DNA from: Aquimarina sp.
Lineage (GTDB): Bacteria > Bacteroidota > Bacteroidia > Flavobacteriales > Flavobacteriaceae
Assembly: GCA_002697475.1 (NCBI GenBank)
Contig: NZVW01000109.1
Location: 1 to 10,200 of the forward strand
Length of the DNA: 10,200 nucleotides
Direction of reading: 5' to 3'
Of this stretch, positions 1-6,447 are shown piece after piece (within the stretch, counting starts at the first letter, position 1; each line of letters starts with the position of its first letter). A program made the position numbers and the translations under genes. Under the pieces are notes generated by a model. That model was not told the DNA's origin and ran no database searches. It saw only the letters and a list, made by a program, of their open reading frames with translations.

Positions 1-1014
1 TTTTTTATCAGAAAAATATATAGGATTTACATCTATCATATCTAATATACTATCCCTTACAACGAATATACGGTCACCCTCCTGTAATAAACCACGATCT
101 ATCTCAATGGCATTAGGCTCTTGTTTTGCATCAAGATTAGCCTCTAAATACATTCCCTCTTTTAGATCGGGATTTTCTATTTCAATAAATGTAGTAATTG
201 TCTGAGTAGATTGATCAATACTACTATTGACTCTTGAAACTTTACCGGTATAATTCTTTGTGTTATTAAGGTCTGATAATTCTACATCTTTACCCTCTCT
301 TAATAGATCTGCATATTCCTTAGGTACAGCTACCTCCATTTCATAAACACCTGTTTCAATAAACTCTCCTAACTTTTGTCCGGGACGAATAAGTGTTCCT
401 TCAGTGACTAATGCTTCAGTCAACACACCACTAAAAGGAGCGGATATGACATACTTAGACAAACGCTGTTCCAGATTTTTTACATTGTAATAGGTAGAAT
501 ATATATTTCGACCAGTAATAAAATATTTCTCCTTTTCTGAAGAAGTTTCAGGAAGTGGAGGCGTAGATTTACTAAGATCAAAATTAGTAAGGTAGTTCTG
601 CCATTTATCAAACACTTCAGGATAATCCAATCTTAGATCAGGCATTATTGAAGTAATAAGGTTATATAAGTTACTTTTTGCTGATTGTACAGAGGCATAA
701 TACTCTGAAGCATCTATACGTATTAAAGTTTGCCCTCTGTCATATTTCTGACCTGCTTTAAACAGTTGAGCCCCTCCTCTGAAAATTCCCTGAACCTCTG
801 AATACAATTCTAATCTTCGTTTAGCCATAAGATTACCATTGGCTGATATCGTAATAGGAATAGTTTTATTTTGTACAGTATCAACGAATACAGTTTTTAT
901 TACTTTGGAAGCTTTTATTTTGGGTTTTTGACTACTATCAACAATTTTTTTAGCAACAAAGACAGCACCGATTATCAACAGTATTCCAACGACAGAAAGT
1001 ATAATTTTTCTCAT
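1..1014 (-). CDS. RND efflux periplasmic adaptor subunit (HlyD/MFP family), C-terminus cut off by window edge
   Basis: This is an open frame of 338 codons read leftward from ATG at 1014, with no stop before base 1. I translated it by hand. Such adaptors link an inner-membrane RND pump to a TolC-like outer-membrane channel. Residues 5-21 form a hydrophobic N-terminal anchor or signal segment. The first half of the lipoyl/barrel-sandwich domain is at about 68-103 (ending GQTLIRID), and the second half at about 189-220 (SAPFSGVLTEALVTEGTLIRPG). A beta-barrel domain follows from about 224 to 297. The segment between the lipoyl halves (105-188) is not a plain heptad coiled coil: it contains MPDLRLDYP, the proline-rich STPPLPE and KYFITGRNIY, a form I recall from Bacteroidota adaptors. 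The RND transporter gene is expected just beyond the left edge. A promoter and a 25-bp inverted repeat lie directly upstream. The family call is strong; the substrate is unknown. Confidence 0.9.
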   Translation of the reverse strand, partial: MRKIILSVVGILLIIGAVFVAKKIVDSSQKPKIKASKVIKTVFVDTVQNKTIPITISANGNLMAKRRLELYSEVQGIFRGGAQLFKAGQKYDRGQTLIRIDASEYYASVQSAKSNLYNLITSIMPDLRLDYPEVFDKWQNYLTNFDLSKSTPPLPETSSEKEKYFITGRNIYSTYYNVKNLEQRLSKYVISAPFSGVLTEALVTEGTLIRPGQKLGEFIETGVYEMEVAVPKEYADLLREGKDVELSDLNNTKNYTGKVSRVNSSIDQSTQTITTFIEIENPDLKEGMYLEANLDAKQEPNAIEIDRGLLQEGDRIFVVRDSILDMIDVNPIYFSDKK

Positions 1015-1029
1015 AGTTACTTTTTACAA

Positions 1030-1054
1030 TATAGCGCCTGTCAGAAACGCTATA
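1030..1054 (-). promoter_or_regulatory. Inverted repeat, candidate repressor operator of the efflux adaptor gene
   Basis: Two perfect 7-bp arms, TATAGCG (1030-1036) and CGCTATA (1048-1054), are separated by 11 bases. On the minus strand the repeat begins at the base right after the -7 box at 1055-1062, so it would cover the transcription start. That position suits a repressor of the MarR or TetR type. It is followed by about 15 bases of leader before the adaptor ATG. The repeat is seen directly; its role as an operator is inferred. The MarR protein encoded next door is the obvious but unproven candidate. Confidence 0.5.
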
Positions 1055-1062
1055 CAAAACTA
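1055..1062 (-). promoter_or_regulatory. Promoter -7 box of the efflux adaptor gene
   Basis: On the minus strand this reads TAGTTTTG, an exact match to the Bacteroidota TAnnTTTG -7 consensus. The start site would be near 1048, giving a leader of about 34 bases to the ATG at 1014. No good -33 TTG/TTTG lies at the usual distance upstream, which may mean a weak or activator-assisted promoter. The terminator at 1141-1166 upstream makes a separate promoter necessary here. Confidence 0.55.
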
Positions 1063-1140
1063 TTAACATCATGGTTGTAGGCCAGTTAAAGAACTCATAA
1101 AAGTTGATTATGGAATAGCTTTTGATAATGTATGAAAAAC

Positions 1141-1166
1141 AAAAGCTCTGTGATCACAGAGCTTTT
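1141..1166 (-). terminator. Rho-independent terminator of the marR-type gene
   Basis: This is a perfect 26-base palindrome with core GCTCTGTGATCACAGAGC flanked by AAAA and TTTT. On the minus strand it is followed by a T-rich run (TTTTGTTTTTC). It lies about 30 bases beyond the regulator's stop codon at 1196 and before the adaptor promoter, so it separates the two transcripts. Because it is symmetric it could also stop plus-strand transcripts, but no plus-strand gene needs it. A role as a palindromic protein-binding site is a less likely alternative. Confidence 0.8.
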
Positions 1167-1195
1167 TAGCATTAAAATCTTAAAATTCAGTTTTT

Positions 1196-1657
1196 CTATT
1201 CATCCGCCATTTCAGCAATCTTAGCCTTTACCTTTTTGAGTGTTTGAATTAAATTTTCAATTTCTTCTTCACTTAAACTTTCCTGAACCGCAGGAATTAA
1301 ATCATACATGATAGGCTGAACTTTCTGAATAACTTGTTTACCAAAATCAGTTAGAAATATTCTATTAATCCTTTTATCATTCTCATCATTCTTTCTGATC
1401 ACAAGATCTTTACTTTCCATAGTGTTAACAAGTCTTGTCATAGATGCTTTATCCCTATGTGTTATAAAGGCTAAATCATTTTGAGATTGTCCGTCATTGA
1501 CGTGTAAACGTTTAAGAACACTCCATTGCTCTTTAGAAAGATCTAAACCATTATCAGAAAATGCTTTTTGAACTAAAAAACCAAAATCATAATGAATCTT
1601 TCCGATCCATGATAAGGCATGTGCATTTAAGTCAATAGGTTTTTTTGTAACGTTCAT
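1196..1657 (-). CDS. MarR-family winged-helix transcriptional regulator
   Basis: The protein is 153 residues, the usual MarR length. The family acts as dimers that bind palindromic operators and are released by small ligands, often controlling efflux or stress genes. Residues about 12-40 form the N-terminal dimerisation helices. The winged helix-turn-helix spans about 43-105, with recognition helix about 69-84 (DKASMTRLVNTMESKD) and a wing with the typical NDENDKRINRIFLT (90-103). The C-terminal dimer helices run from about 105 to 150. It has no cysteine, which rules out OhrR-type thiol sensing. A TAnnTTTG box lies 27 bases upstream and a strong terminator just downstream, so it is monocistronic. 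The neighbouring co-oriented gene encodes an efflux adaptor, suggesting but not proving that this protein regulates the pump. Family assignment is firm; ligand and targets are unknown. Confidence 0.93.
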   Translation of the reverse strand: MNVTKKPIDLNAHALSWIGKIHYDFGFLVQKAFSDNGLDLSKEQWSVLKRLHVNDGQSQNDLAFITHRDKASMTRLVNTMESKDLVIRKNDENDKRINRIFLTDFGKQVIQKVQPIMYDLIPAVQESLSEEEIENLIQTLKKVKAKIAEMADE

Positions 1658-1683
1658 ATGTATTCTAATTAAATTTTACGCTA

Positions 1684-1691
1684 CAAAAATA
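1684..1691 (-). promoter_or_regulatory. Promoter -7 box of the marR-type gene
   Basis: The minus strand reads TATTTTTG, an exact TAnnTTTG match, 27 bases before the ATG at 1657; the start site would be near 1677. No clear -33 element is seen. A small AT-rich inverted repeat, ATATT-4-AATAT (1689-1702), overlaps the box and might be an autoregulatory site, but in such AT-rich DNA this is weak evidence. The rest of the gap up to 1882 shows no gene and no convincing structured element. Confidence 0.5.
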
Positions 1692-1882
1692 TTCATAAAT
1701 ATCAAGTAATTAAGCTTCTATAACCCAAAAATAGCATAATGATAACATAGGCTAAAGCTTTGATTATTACAGAAAAGCCAATTATTAATCAATATGATAA
1801 AATTACCTTTTGATCTCTGGTTTTTTTGCAGTTTTTGAACCTAATTTTTCTCTATCCGGTAAAAGATAAAAAAACGTTAATA

Positions 1883-3799
1883 TTAAGAAATTTGATCTAT
1901 CTGAAGCTGTATATCCTCCCAATCTGCCATAAGTTTCTCCAGTTTATCTTTTTTAGCCTGATAGTTGTCAAAAAAGTTAGGTTTAGCAATAGTTTTATCA
2001 TAATTAGCTGCTAATTCCACATCTATTTCTTTAACTTCTCTCTCCAGTTTATTAATATTAGCTTCTACATTACTGAGTTTGTTATTAAGAGACTTTAATT
2101 TCTTTTGATCTTCATAGGATTGCTTTCCTGAATTCCCTTTGTTTGAATTATCCTCAATAGCTTTGTCTTTCCTTTCGATCTCCCTTAGGTTTTCAACCTT
2201 ACGTTGATCCAGATAAAAATCAATATCTCCAAGATACTCTTTTACCTTTCTATTCTTAAACTCGTAAACTGTATTGGTAAGACCTTGTAAAAAATCCCTA
2301 TCGTGAGAAACTAAAATTAGTGTGCCTTCGTAACTTTTAAGAGCTTCCTTTAGAACATTTTTTGATTTTATGTCCAGGTGATTCGTAGGCTCATCCATGA
2401 TCAAAACATTGAATGGCTGGAGTAATAATTTACATAACGCTAACCTATTTCGCTCACCTCCTGAAAGCACTTTTACCTTTTTATCCACTTCATCTCCCCT
2501 AAAAAGAAAAGCGCCAAGCATATCTCTAACTTTTGATCTGTTCTTTTCGTTAGCCGCATTAACCATTGTATCGTGGATACTGATTTCCCCGTCCAGGTAT
2601 TCTGATTGATTCTGTGCAAAATATCCTAATTGGACATTATGACCCAGTTTCATATCGCCCTGATAAGAAATTTCATCTACAATTATTTTTGCTAAGGTAG
2701 ATTTACCCTGTCCGTTTTGTCCCACAAACGCAATCTTAGAACCTCTTTCAACTAATAAATCAATACCTTCTAAAACTTTTTTATCACCATATGCTTTAGA
2801 AACTTTATCAGCTTCCAAAACCACCTTACCTGGCTGTACGCTCACCGGAAACTTAATATTCATTACAGCATTATCATCTTCATCAACTTCTATTTTATCA
2901 ATTTTATCCAGTTTCTTTATAAGAGACTGAGCCATTGAAGCTTTAGAAGCTTTAGCCCTAAATTTTTCAATTAACTTTTCTGTCTGCTCAATTTGCTTAG
3001 CCTGATTTTTTTGAGCTGCTAATTGTTGCTCTCTGATCTCGTTCCTCTGTACTAAATATTGTGAATAAGGTTTATTGTAATCATATATCCTACCCAATGA
3101 AATTTCAATAGTTCTATTGGTCACGTTATCCAAAAACATTTTATCGTGCGATACGATAACCACAGCTCCAGGATAACTCTTTAGGAAATTTTCTAACCAT
3201 ATTATAGATTCAATATCCAAGTGGTTAGTAGGCTCATCAAGTAATAAAATATCATTGTTTTGTAACAACAGTTTTGCAAGCTCAATCCTCATTCTCCAAC
3301 CACCCGAAAAGGTATCCGTCGGTTTATCGAAATCCTCCCTTACAAATCCAAGACCTTGCAAAACACGTTCCGTATCGCCCTGATAATTATATCCACCTAA
3401 TATTTCATACTGGTGTGTTTTTTCACTTAACTCATTAATCAGGTCGTTATAAGATTCGCTTTCGTAATCTTGTCGTTCAGCTAATTGATGATTTATTTCA
3501 TCAATTTCGCGCTCAATCTTTTTAATTTCTGTGAATGCTTCCTGAGCTTCTTCAATTACTGTTCTACCCTGTTCAAAATCAATATCCTGCTTTAAAAAAC
3601 CTATTCTTACTTCTTTGTCTTTTGCTATTTGACCTTTGTCAGATTCTTGCTCTCCCGATAATATTTTCAACATTGTTGATTTACCTGCCCCATTCTTGCC
3701 GATAAGTCCTACACGATCTCCTCCATTAAGCCTAAAGCTTATTTCATTAAAAAGATATTCTCCTCCAAAGGATATAGATAAATTATGTACGTTTAACAT
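1883..3799 (-). CDS. ABC-F family ATPase (YheS/Uup-like, ribosome-associated)
   Basis: This 638-residue soluble protein has two ABC ATPase domains and no membrane segment, which defines ABC-F. Members bind the ribosomal E site and help with stalled or difficult translation; some give antibiotic protection. Domain 1 has Walker A GKNGAGKST (34-42), signature SGGWR (165-169), Walker B ILLLDEP (184-190) with catalytic E189, and SHD (217-219). A charged interdomain linker spans about 240-320. Domain 2 has Walker A GQNGQGKST (360-368), signature LSGGER (445-450), Walker B VLIMDEP (465-471) with E470, and SHD (498-500). Residues about 560-638 form a lysine- and glutamate-rich coiled coil like the Uup/YheS C-terminal domain. 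All catalytic motifs are intact. The length and C-terminal coil fit a housekeeping paralogue better than a resistance ABC-F. A CATCTTTG promoter box lies 20 bases upstream of the ATG. No clear terminator hairpin follows the stop; there is only a run of seven T on the minus strand near 1868-1874. Confidence 0.93.
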   Translation of the reverse strand: MLNVHNLSISFGGEYLFNEISFRLNGGDRVGLIGKNGAGKSTMLKILSGEQESDKGQIAKDKEVRIGFLKQDIDFEQGRTVIEEAQEAFTEIKKIEREIDEINHQLAERQDYESESYNDLINELSEKTHQYEILGGYNYQGDTERVLQGLGFVREDFDKPTDTFSGGWRMRIELAKLLLQNNDILLLDEPTNHLDIESIIWLENFLKSYPGAVVIVSHDKMFLDNVTNRTIEISLGRIYDYNKPYSQYLVQRNEIREQQLAAQKNQAKQIEQTEKLIEKFRAKASKASMAQSLIKKLDKIDKIEVDEDDNAVMNIKFPVSVQPGKVVLEADKVSKAYGDKKVLEGIDLLVERGSKIAFVGQNGQGKSTLAKIIVDEISYQGDMKLGHNVQLGYFAQNQSEYLDGEISIHDTMVNAANEKNRSKVRDMLGAFLFRGDEVDKKVKVLSGGERNRLALCKLLLQPFNVLIMDEPTNHLDIKSKNVLKEALKSYEGTLILVSHDRDFLQGLTNTVYEFKNRKVKEYLGDIDFYLDQRKVENLREIERKDKAIEDNSNKGNSGKQSYEDQKKLKSLNNKLSNVEANINKLEREVKEIDVELAANYDKTIAKPNFFDNYQAKKDKLEKLMADWEDIQLQIDQIS

Positions 3800-3819
3800 C
3801 TATTTCAGTAATTTTTGTG

Positions 3820-3827
3820 CAAAGATG
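3820..3827 (-). promoter_or_regulatory. Promoter -7 box of the ABC-F gene
   Basis: The minus strand reads CATCTTTG followed by CA, one mismatch (C for T) from TAnnTTTG. The start site would be near 3813, giving a leader of only about 14 bases before the ATG at 3799. No strong -33 element is visible. Its position in the divergent gap next to the plus-strand DUF983 gene supports a promoter here. Confidence 0.45.
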
Positions 3828-3976
3828 GCTAATTTTGTGTTATCATAAAAACTTCATTAAAACCTCATGAAATGATTTATCAAGATTAAATAAATTGTGT
3901 CAGAAAAATTATTGCAAATTCTTCATTAAGAAGAGCCAGATATCGTAAAACTTATACATCACAAAAGACTACACAC

Positions 3977-4363
3977 GTGAAATTTTTGAAAGGAACAAAA
4001 CTATTTAGTATAATAACGGGATATTGCCCGGTTTGTCAAAGTGAAAGTATGTATAAGGAGCAAAATCCTTATAAACTGGGTAAAATTTTTGAGATGAATG
4101 AAAGATGTAGTCACTGCAACACCAAATATAAAATAGAGCCTTCTTTTTTTTATGGAGCGATGTATGTCAGTTATGCCGTGGGAGTTGGTTTTGCGGTTGC
4201 AGCATTTGTGATTTCAAATTTAATTTTCAATTTAGGTGCGTTATATACATTTTATAGTATAGTTGGAACATTAATCATTTTTATGCCCTTTATAATGCGT
4301 GTTTCCAGAAATATATGGATTAATTTCTTTATGCATTACGATAAAAGTAAAGCCACACCCTAA
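3977..4363 (+). CDS. DUF983 family small membrane protein with zinc-ribbon-like CxxC pairs
   Basis: The protein is 128 residues and its function is unknown. The N-terminal soluble part carries two CxxC pairs, CPVC (17-20) and CSHC (44-47), spaced as in a zinc ribbon. Two hydrophobic segments follow at about 59-82 and 88-107, then a conserved-looking tail (RNIWINFFMHYD, 111-122). I recognise this layout as DUF983, common in Bacteroidota and Alphaproteobacteria. The start is a GTG at 3977: no in-frame ATG lies between it and the upstream stop at 3887-3889, and starting here places the CPxC motif near residue 17 as expected. No TAnnTTTG box or ribosome site is evident upstream, so the promoter is unassigned. 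The stop lies 13 bases from the stop of the convergent oxidoreductase gene, with no terminator between. Confidence 0.85.
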   Translation: MKFLKGTKLFSIITGYCPVCQSESMYKEQNPYKLGKIFEMNERCSHCNTKYKIEPSFFYGAMYVSYAVGVGFAVAAFVISNLIFNLGALYTFYSIVGTLIIFMPFIMRVSRNIWINFFMHYDKSKATP

Positions 4364-4376
4364 TACTGCCTTGATA

Positions 4377-5432
4377 CTAAACAGGTTTCTTATAAAATCT
4401 AGCTACGTCTACTAATGGATTTATTTGTTTTTCAAATTCAATAAAATCGATAAGCCATTGAGCAGATAATGGAGCCGTTAAAATACCCCTGCTTCCCATT
4501 CCATTAAAAACATACAAATTGCTAAACTCAAAATGTCTACCTATAATAGGTTTTCTATCTCCCACCGTAGGTCGTATACCTGCTACCTGATCCATTATCT
4601 CATATTCTGCATTGAGCACCTTACTTAATTTTTCCTTTATCTCTTCCTGCGCTTTCGTAGTTGTATTAAGTGATTTATCATCTCTGTCAAATGTTGCCCC
4701 AACTTTGTACATATGATTTCCTAGTGGAATGATAAAAACTGAAGATTTAAAAATAAAATTCATCTTCAATTTAGGGCTTTTGATTACAATATACTCACCC
4801 TTGTTTCCTAGAACCGGCAGGTGATTAAAATATGGATTTTCAACCACTTTATGTCCTTCTGCAAAGATGAGATGAGAAGATTCTACACCTTTGTATTTAA
4901 TACTATTGCTATCTCTTTCCAATTCGTCATACTGAAATTTTTCTTTCTTGTACGTATTCCTTTGTGCTAAAGATAATATATAGCTATCCAGTAAATTGTT
5001 TAAATCAATTCTACCTGTATTCGTAACCTCTCCTAATTTAAAAGGAACGTTAAGTTCATTTTCCTTATAATTCCACAATACATCAGAGAGAAAACTTTTT
5101 AAAATTGGCTTATCGCAGGCTTCAAACCATTTGTTCTGTTCTTCAATAGAATTAAATCTCCTAAGCACAGGTTGATCGATCACCAAATTTTCATCCCCAA
5201 GCTTAATAGCTAAGTTCTTATAGAAAGGAATGGCCTTATCCACAAAGGCTTCTATATTCCAAGGTGCTGTGAAACGTTTTAAAACAACAGGATTAAATAC
5301 ACCTCCCGCTACCCTTGATGAAGAATATAAAGGACTATCATAAACCATAAAGGTTTTACCAATATTATCCAGATGTTCTGCAATGGACAATCCGGATAAT
5401 CCAAAACCTACAATAATGTAATCTACTTTCAT
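4377..5432 (-). CDS. FAD-dependent oxidoreductase, DAO family
   Basis: With the start at 5432 the protein has 351 residues. Residues 4-14 (DYIIVGFGLSG) form the N-terminal Rossmann strand with GxGxxG (9-14), which binds the ADP part of FAD. The C-terminal part has GIRPTVGDRKPIIG (285-298) and NGMGSRGILTAPL (310-322), typical of the DAO fold shared by glycine oxidase ThiO, the MnmC oxidase domain and D-amino-acid oxidases. It presumably oxidises an amine or amino acid, but the substrate cannot be read from the sequence. An in-frame ATG also exists at 5501, but that extension would place the N-terminus inside the gldN terminator and upstream of a TTTG-N17-TATCTTTG promoter, and would add residues before the Rossmann strand. 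ATG 5432 is therefore preferred. No signal peptide is seen, so it is likely cytoplasmic. Confidence 0.88.
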   Translation of the reverse strand: MKVDYIIVGFGLSGLSIAEHLDNIGKTFMVYDSPLYSSSRVAGGVFNPVVLKRFTAPWNIEAFVDKAIPFYKNLAIKLGDENLVIDQPVLRRFNSIEEQNKWFEACDKPILKSFLSDVLWNYKENELNVPFKLGEVTNTGRIDLNNLLDSYILSLAQRNTYKKEKFQYDELERDSNSIKYKGVESSHLIFAEGHKVVENPYFNHLPVLGNKGEYIVIKSPKLKMNFIFKSSVFIIPLGNHMYKVGATFDRDDKSLNTTTKAQEEIKEKLSKVLNAEYEIMDQVAGIRPTVGDRKPIIGRHFEFSNLYVFNGMGSRGILTAPLSAQWLIDFIEFEKQINPLVDVARFYKKPV

Positions 5433-5457
5433 AAATATTACTTGACAAGGAAGAAGA

Positions 5458-5486
5458 CAAAGATATCGTATATAACCAACTACAAA
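5458..5486 (-). promoter_or_regulatory. Promoter (-33 and -7) of the DAO-family oxidoreductase gene
   Basis: On the minus strand, TTTG (5483-5486) is followed by 17 bases and then TATCTTTG (5458-5465), an exact TAnnTTTG match. The start site would be near 5451, about 19 bases before the ATG at 5432. This is the best two-part promoter in the window and it fixes the gene start. The -33 TTTG lies inside the T-rich tail of the upstream gldN terminator. Confidence 0.7.
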
Positions 5487-5489
5487 AAC

Positions 5490-5521
5490 AAAAGCGATCA
5501 ATTTAATAATTGATCGCTTTT
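5490..5521 (-). terminator. Strong rho-independent terminator ending the gldKLMN transcript
   Basis: A perfect 14-bp stem has arms 5490-5503 and 5508-5521, core GCGATCAATT, and a 4-base loop. On the minus strand it is followed by TTTTGTTTTTG. It begins 24 bases after the gldN stop codon (5546-5548). The hairpin is symmetric and so could work on both strands. Confidence 0.9.
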
Positions 5522-5545
5522 AAGTCTATTATAAGATATATGTTC

Positions 5546-6436
5546 TTAATATGCCCACATATCCATTTCAAAGTTTCGTATACTTTCTTTGATTCTTTCA
5601 CTTTCCAAAAGTTGCATAAGTGCATTATCAACTATATAGTCTCTAATTTCCCTATCACCTTGTTCGTTATCCTCCTTATAAATCACTGAATTAAATCTTC
5701 TAGCATTCAAAATATGATCGTGATTAAAAGGCATAGAAGTATTTCTTCTGTTAAAGGCTTTTGACTTATGAAGAATATCTCTAACATCTGGATACCAAAC
5801 CCAGAAAAGTGGAACCAAATCCGGTTGATCTGTATCGATAAAGTTAACATCCGGAGCCACAGGTGCTAGACCTAACAGTCTGTAACGTAACTCTCCCTGT
5901 CTTTTATCAAAATACCAGTAACCTCTGATTCTGTATTCTGCTATATCTGCAGCAGATATAGAACGTCTGTTAATATACTGAGGATCTACAGTCTCTCCAG
6001 CGTTATACTGCTCATAACCTAAGTCCAATGTATCGACTTTAGTTAAGGTAGCGCTCAAATCAGCTAAAGTTCTTGTCTCCGTAAAATATGAATCAGAATA
6101 TAAGTTTTTGATCTTACCATTCTTGATATTTGCCATTAGAACATCATATAGCGCTCTACGGTGAGAACCTATGTTATTAGTATCAATAGGATAATACAAT
6201 GGAAAGTTTATTCTCTCATCAAGATCAATAATCTCCCAAGTTGTTTTGGCCCATAACACATCTCTCTCATCAACATATCCATACTCAAGCGGATGATCAT
6301 TATCATACTTGATCTGCTCTTCTGTCTTCTTACCTATTTCATCAGGATCATCCGCATTAAGGATATTAGCCTGACCAAAAGAAGTAACTGATATGAATAT
6401 AACACAGATGGTTGCTATAAAACTTTTCCAATTCAT
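5546..6436 (-). CDS. gldN: Type IX secretion / gliding motility protein GldN (PorN)
   Basis: The protein is 296 residues, near the usual GldN length. A type I signal peptide covers about residues 1-21 (hydrophobic core FIATICVIFISVTSF, cut near FGQ), so it is periplasmic. The mature start NILNADDPDEIGKKT and the conserved blocks YVDERDVLWAKTTWEIIDLDERIN and DVLMANIKNGKI are GldN hallmarks. GldN associates with GldK in the ring complex beneath the outer membrane and is needed for T9SS secretion. Its ATG lies 11 bases after the gldM stop, so the genes are translationally close, with a purine-rich AAAGAAAG just before the start. It is the last gene of the operon, followed by a strong terminator. 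No gldO paralogue follows, unlike in Flavobacterium johnsoniae. Confidence 0.96.
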   Translation of the reverse strand: MNWKSFIATICVIFISVTSFGQANILNADDPDEIGKKTEEQIKYDNDHPLEYGYVDERDVLWAKTTWEIIDLDERINFPLYYPIDTNNIGSHRRALYDVLMANIKNGKIKNLYSDSYFTETRTLADLSATLTKVDTLDLGYEQYNAGETVDPQYINRRSISAADIAEYRIRGYWYFDKRQGELRYRLLGLAPVAPDVNFIDTDQPDLVPLFWVWYPDVRDILHKSKAFNRRNTSMPFNHDHILNARRFNSVIYKEDNEQGDREIRDYIVDNALMQLLESERIKESIRNFEMDMWAY

Positions 6437-6447
6437 AATTCTTTCTT

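Noticed and set aside
871..1080. 69-codon plus-strand open frame opposite the start of the efflux adaptor gene
   Set aside because: It is antisense to a clear coding gene and its operator, has low-complexity composition (F/Y/N/S) and no family resemblance.
1866..1882. Possible terminator after the ABC-F gene
   Set aside because: There is a run of seven T on the minus strand, but only a weak AT-only palindrome (TTAATATTAA) before it, so a stable hairpin is not supported.
1826..2014. 62-codon plus-strand open frame over the 3' end of the ABC-F gene
   Set aside because: Mostly antisense to the conserved coiled-coil region of the ABC-F gene; hydrophobic content arises from AT-rich DNA.
1883..3799. 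ABC-F gene as an antibiotic-resistance determinant
   Set aside because: The C-terminal coiled coil and overall layout resemble housekeeping Uup/YheS-like proteins, and nothing around it suggests a resistance island.
5433..5501. 23-residue N-terminal extension of the DAO-family oxidoreductase
   Set aside because: It would run through the gldN terminator and through the promoter at 5458-5486, and it precedes the Rossmann strand that normally begins these proteins.
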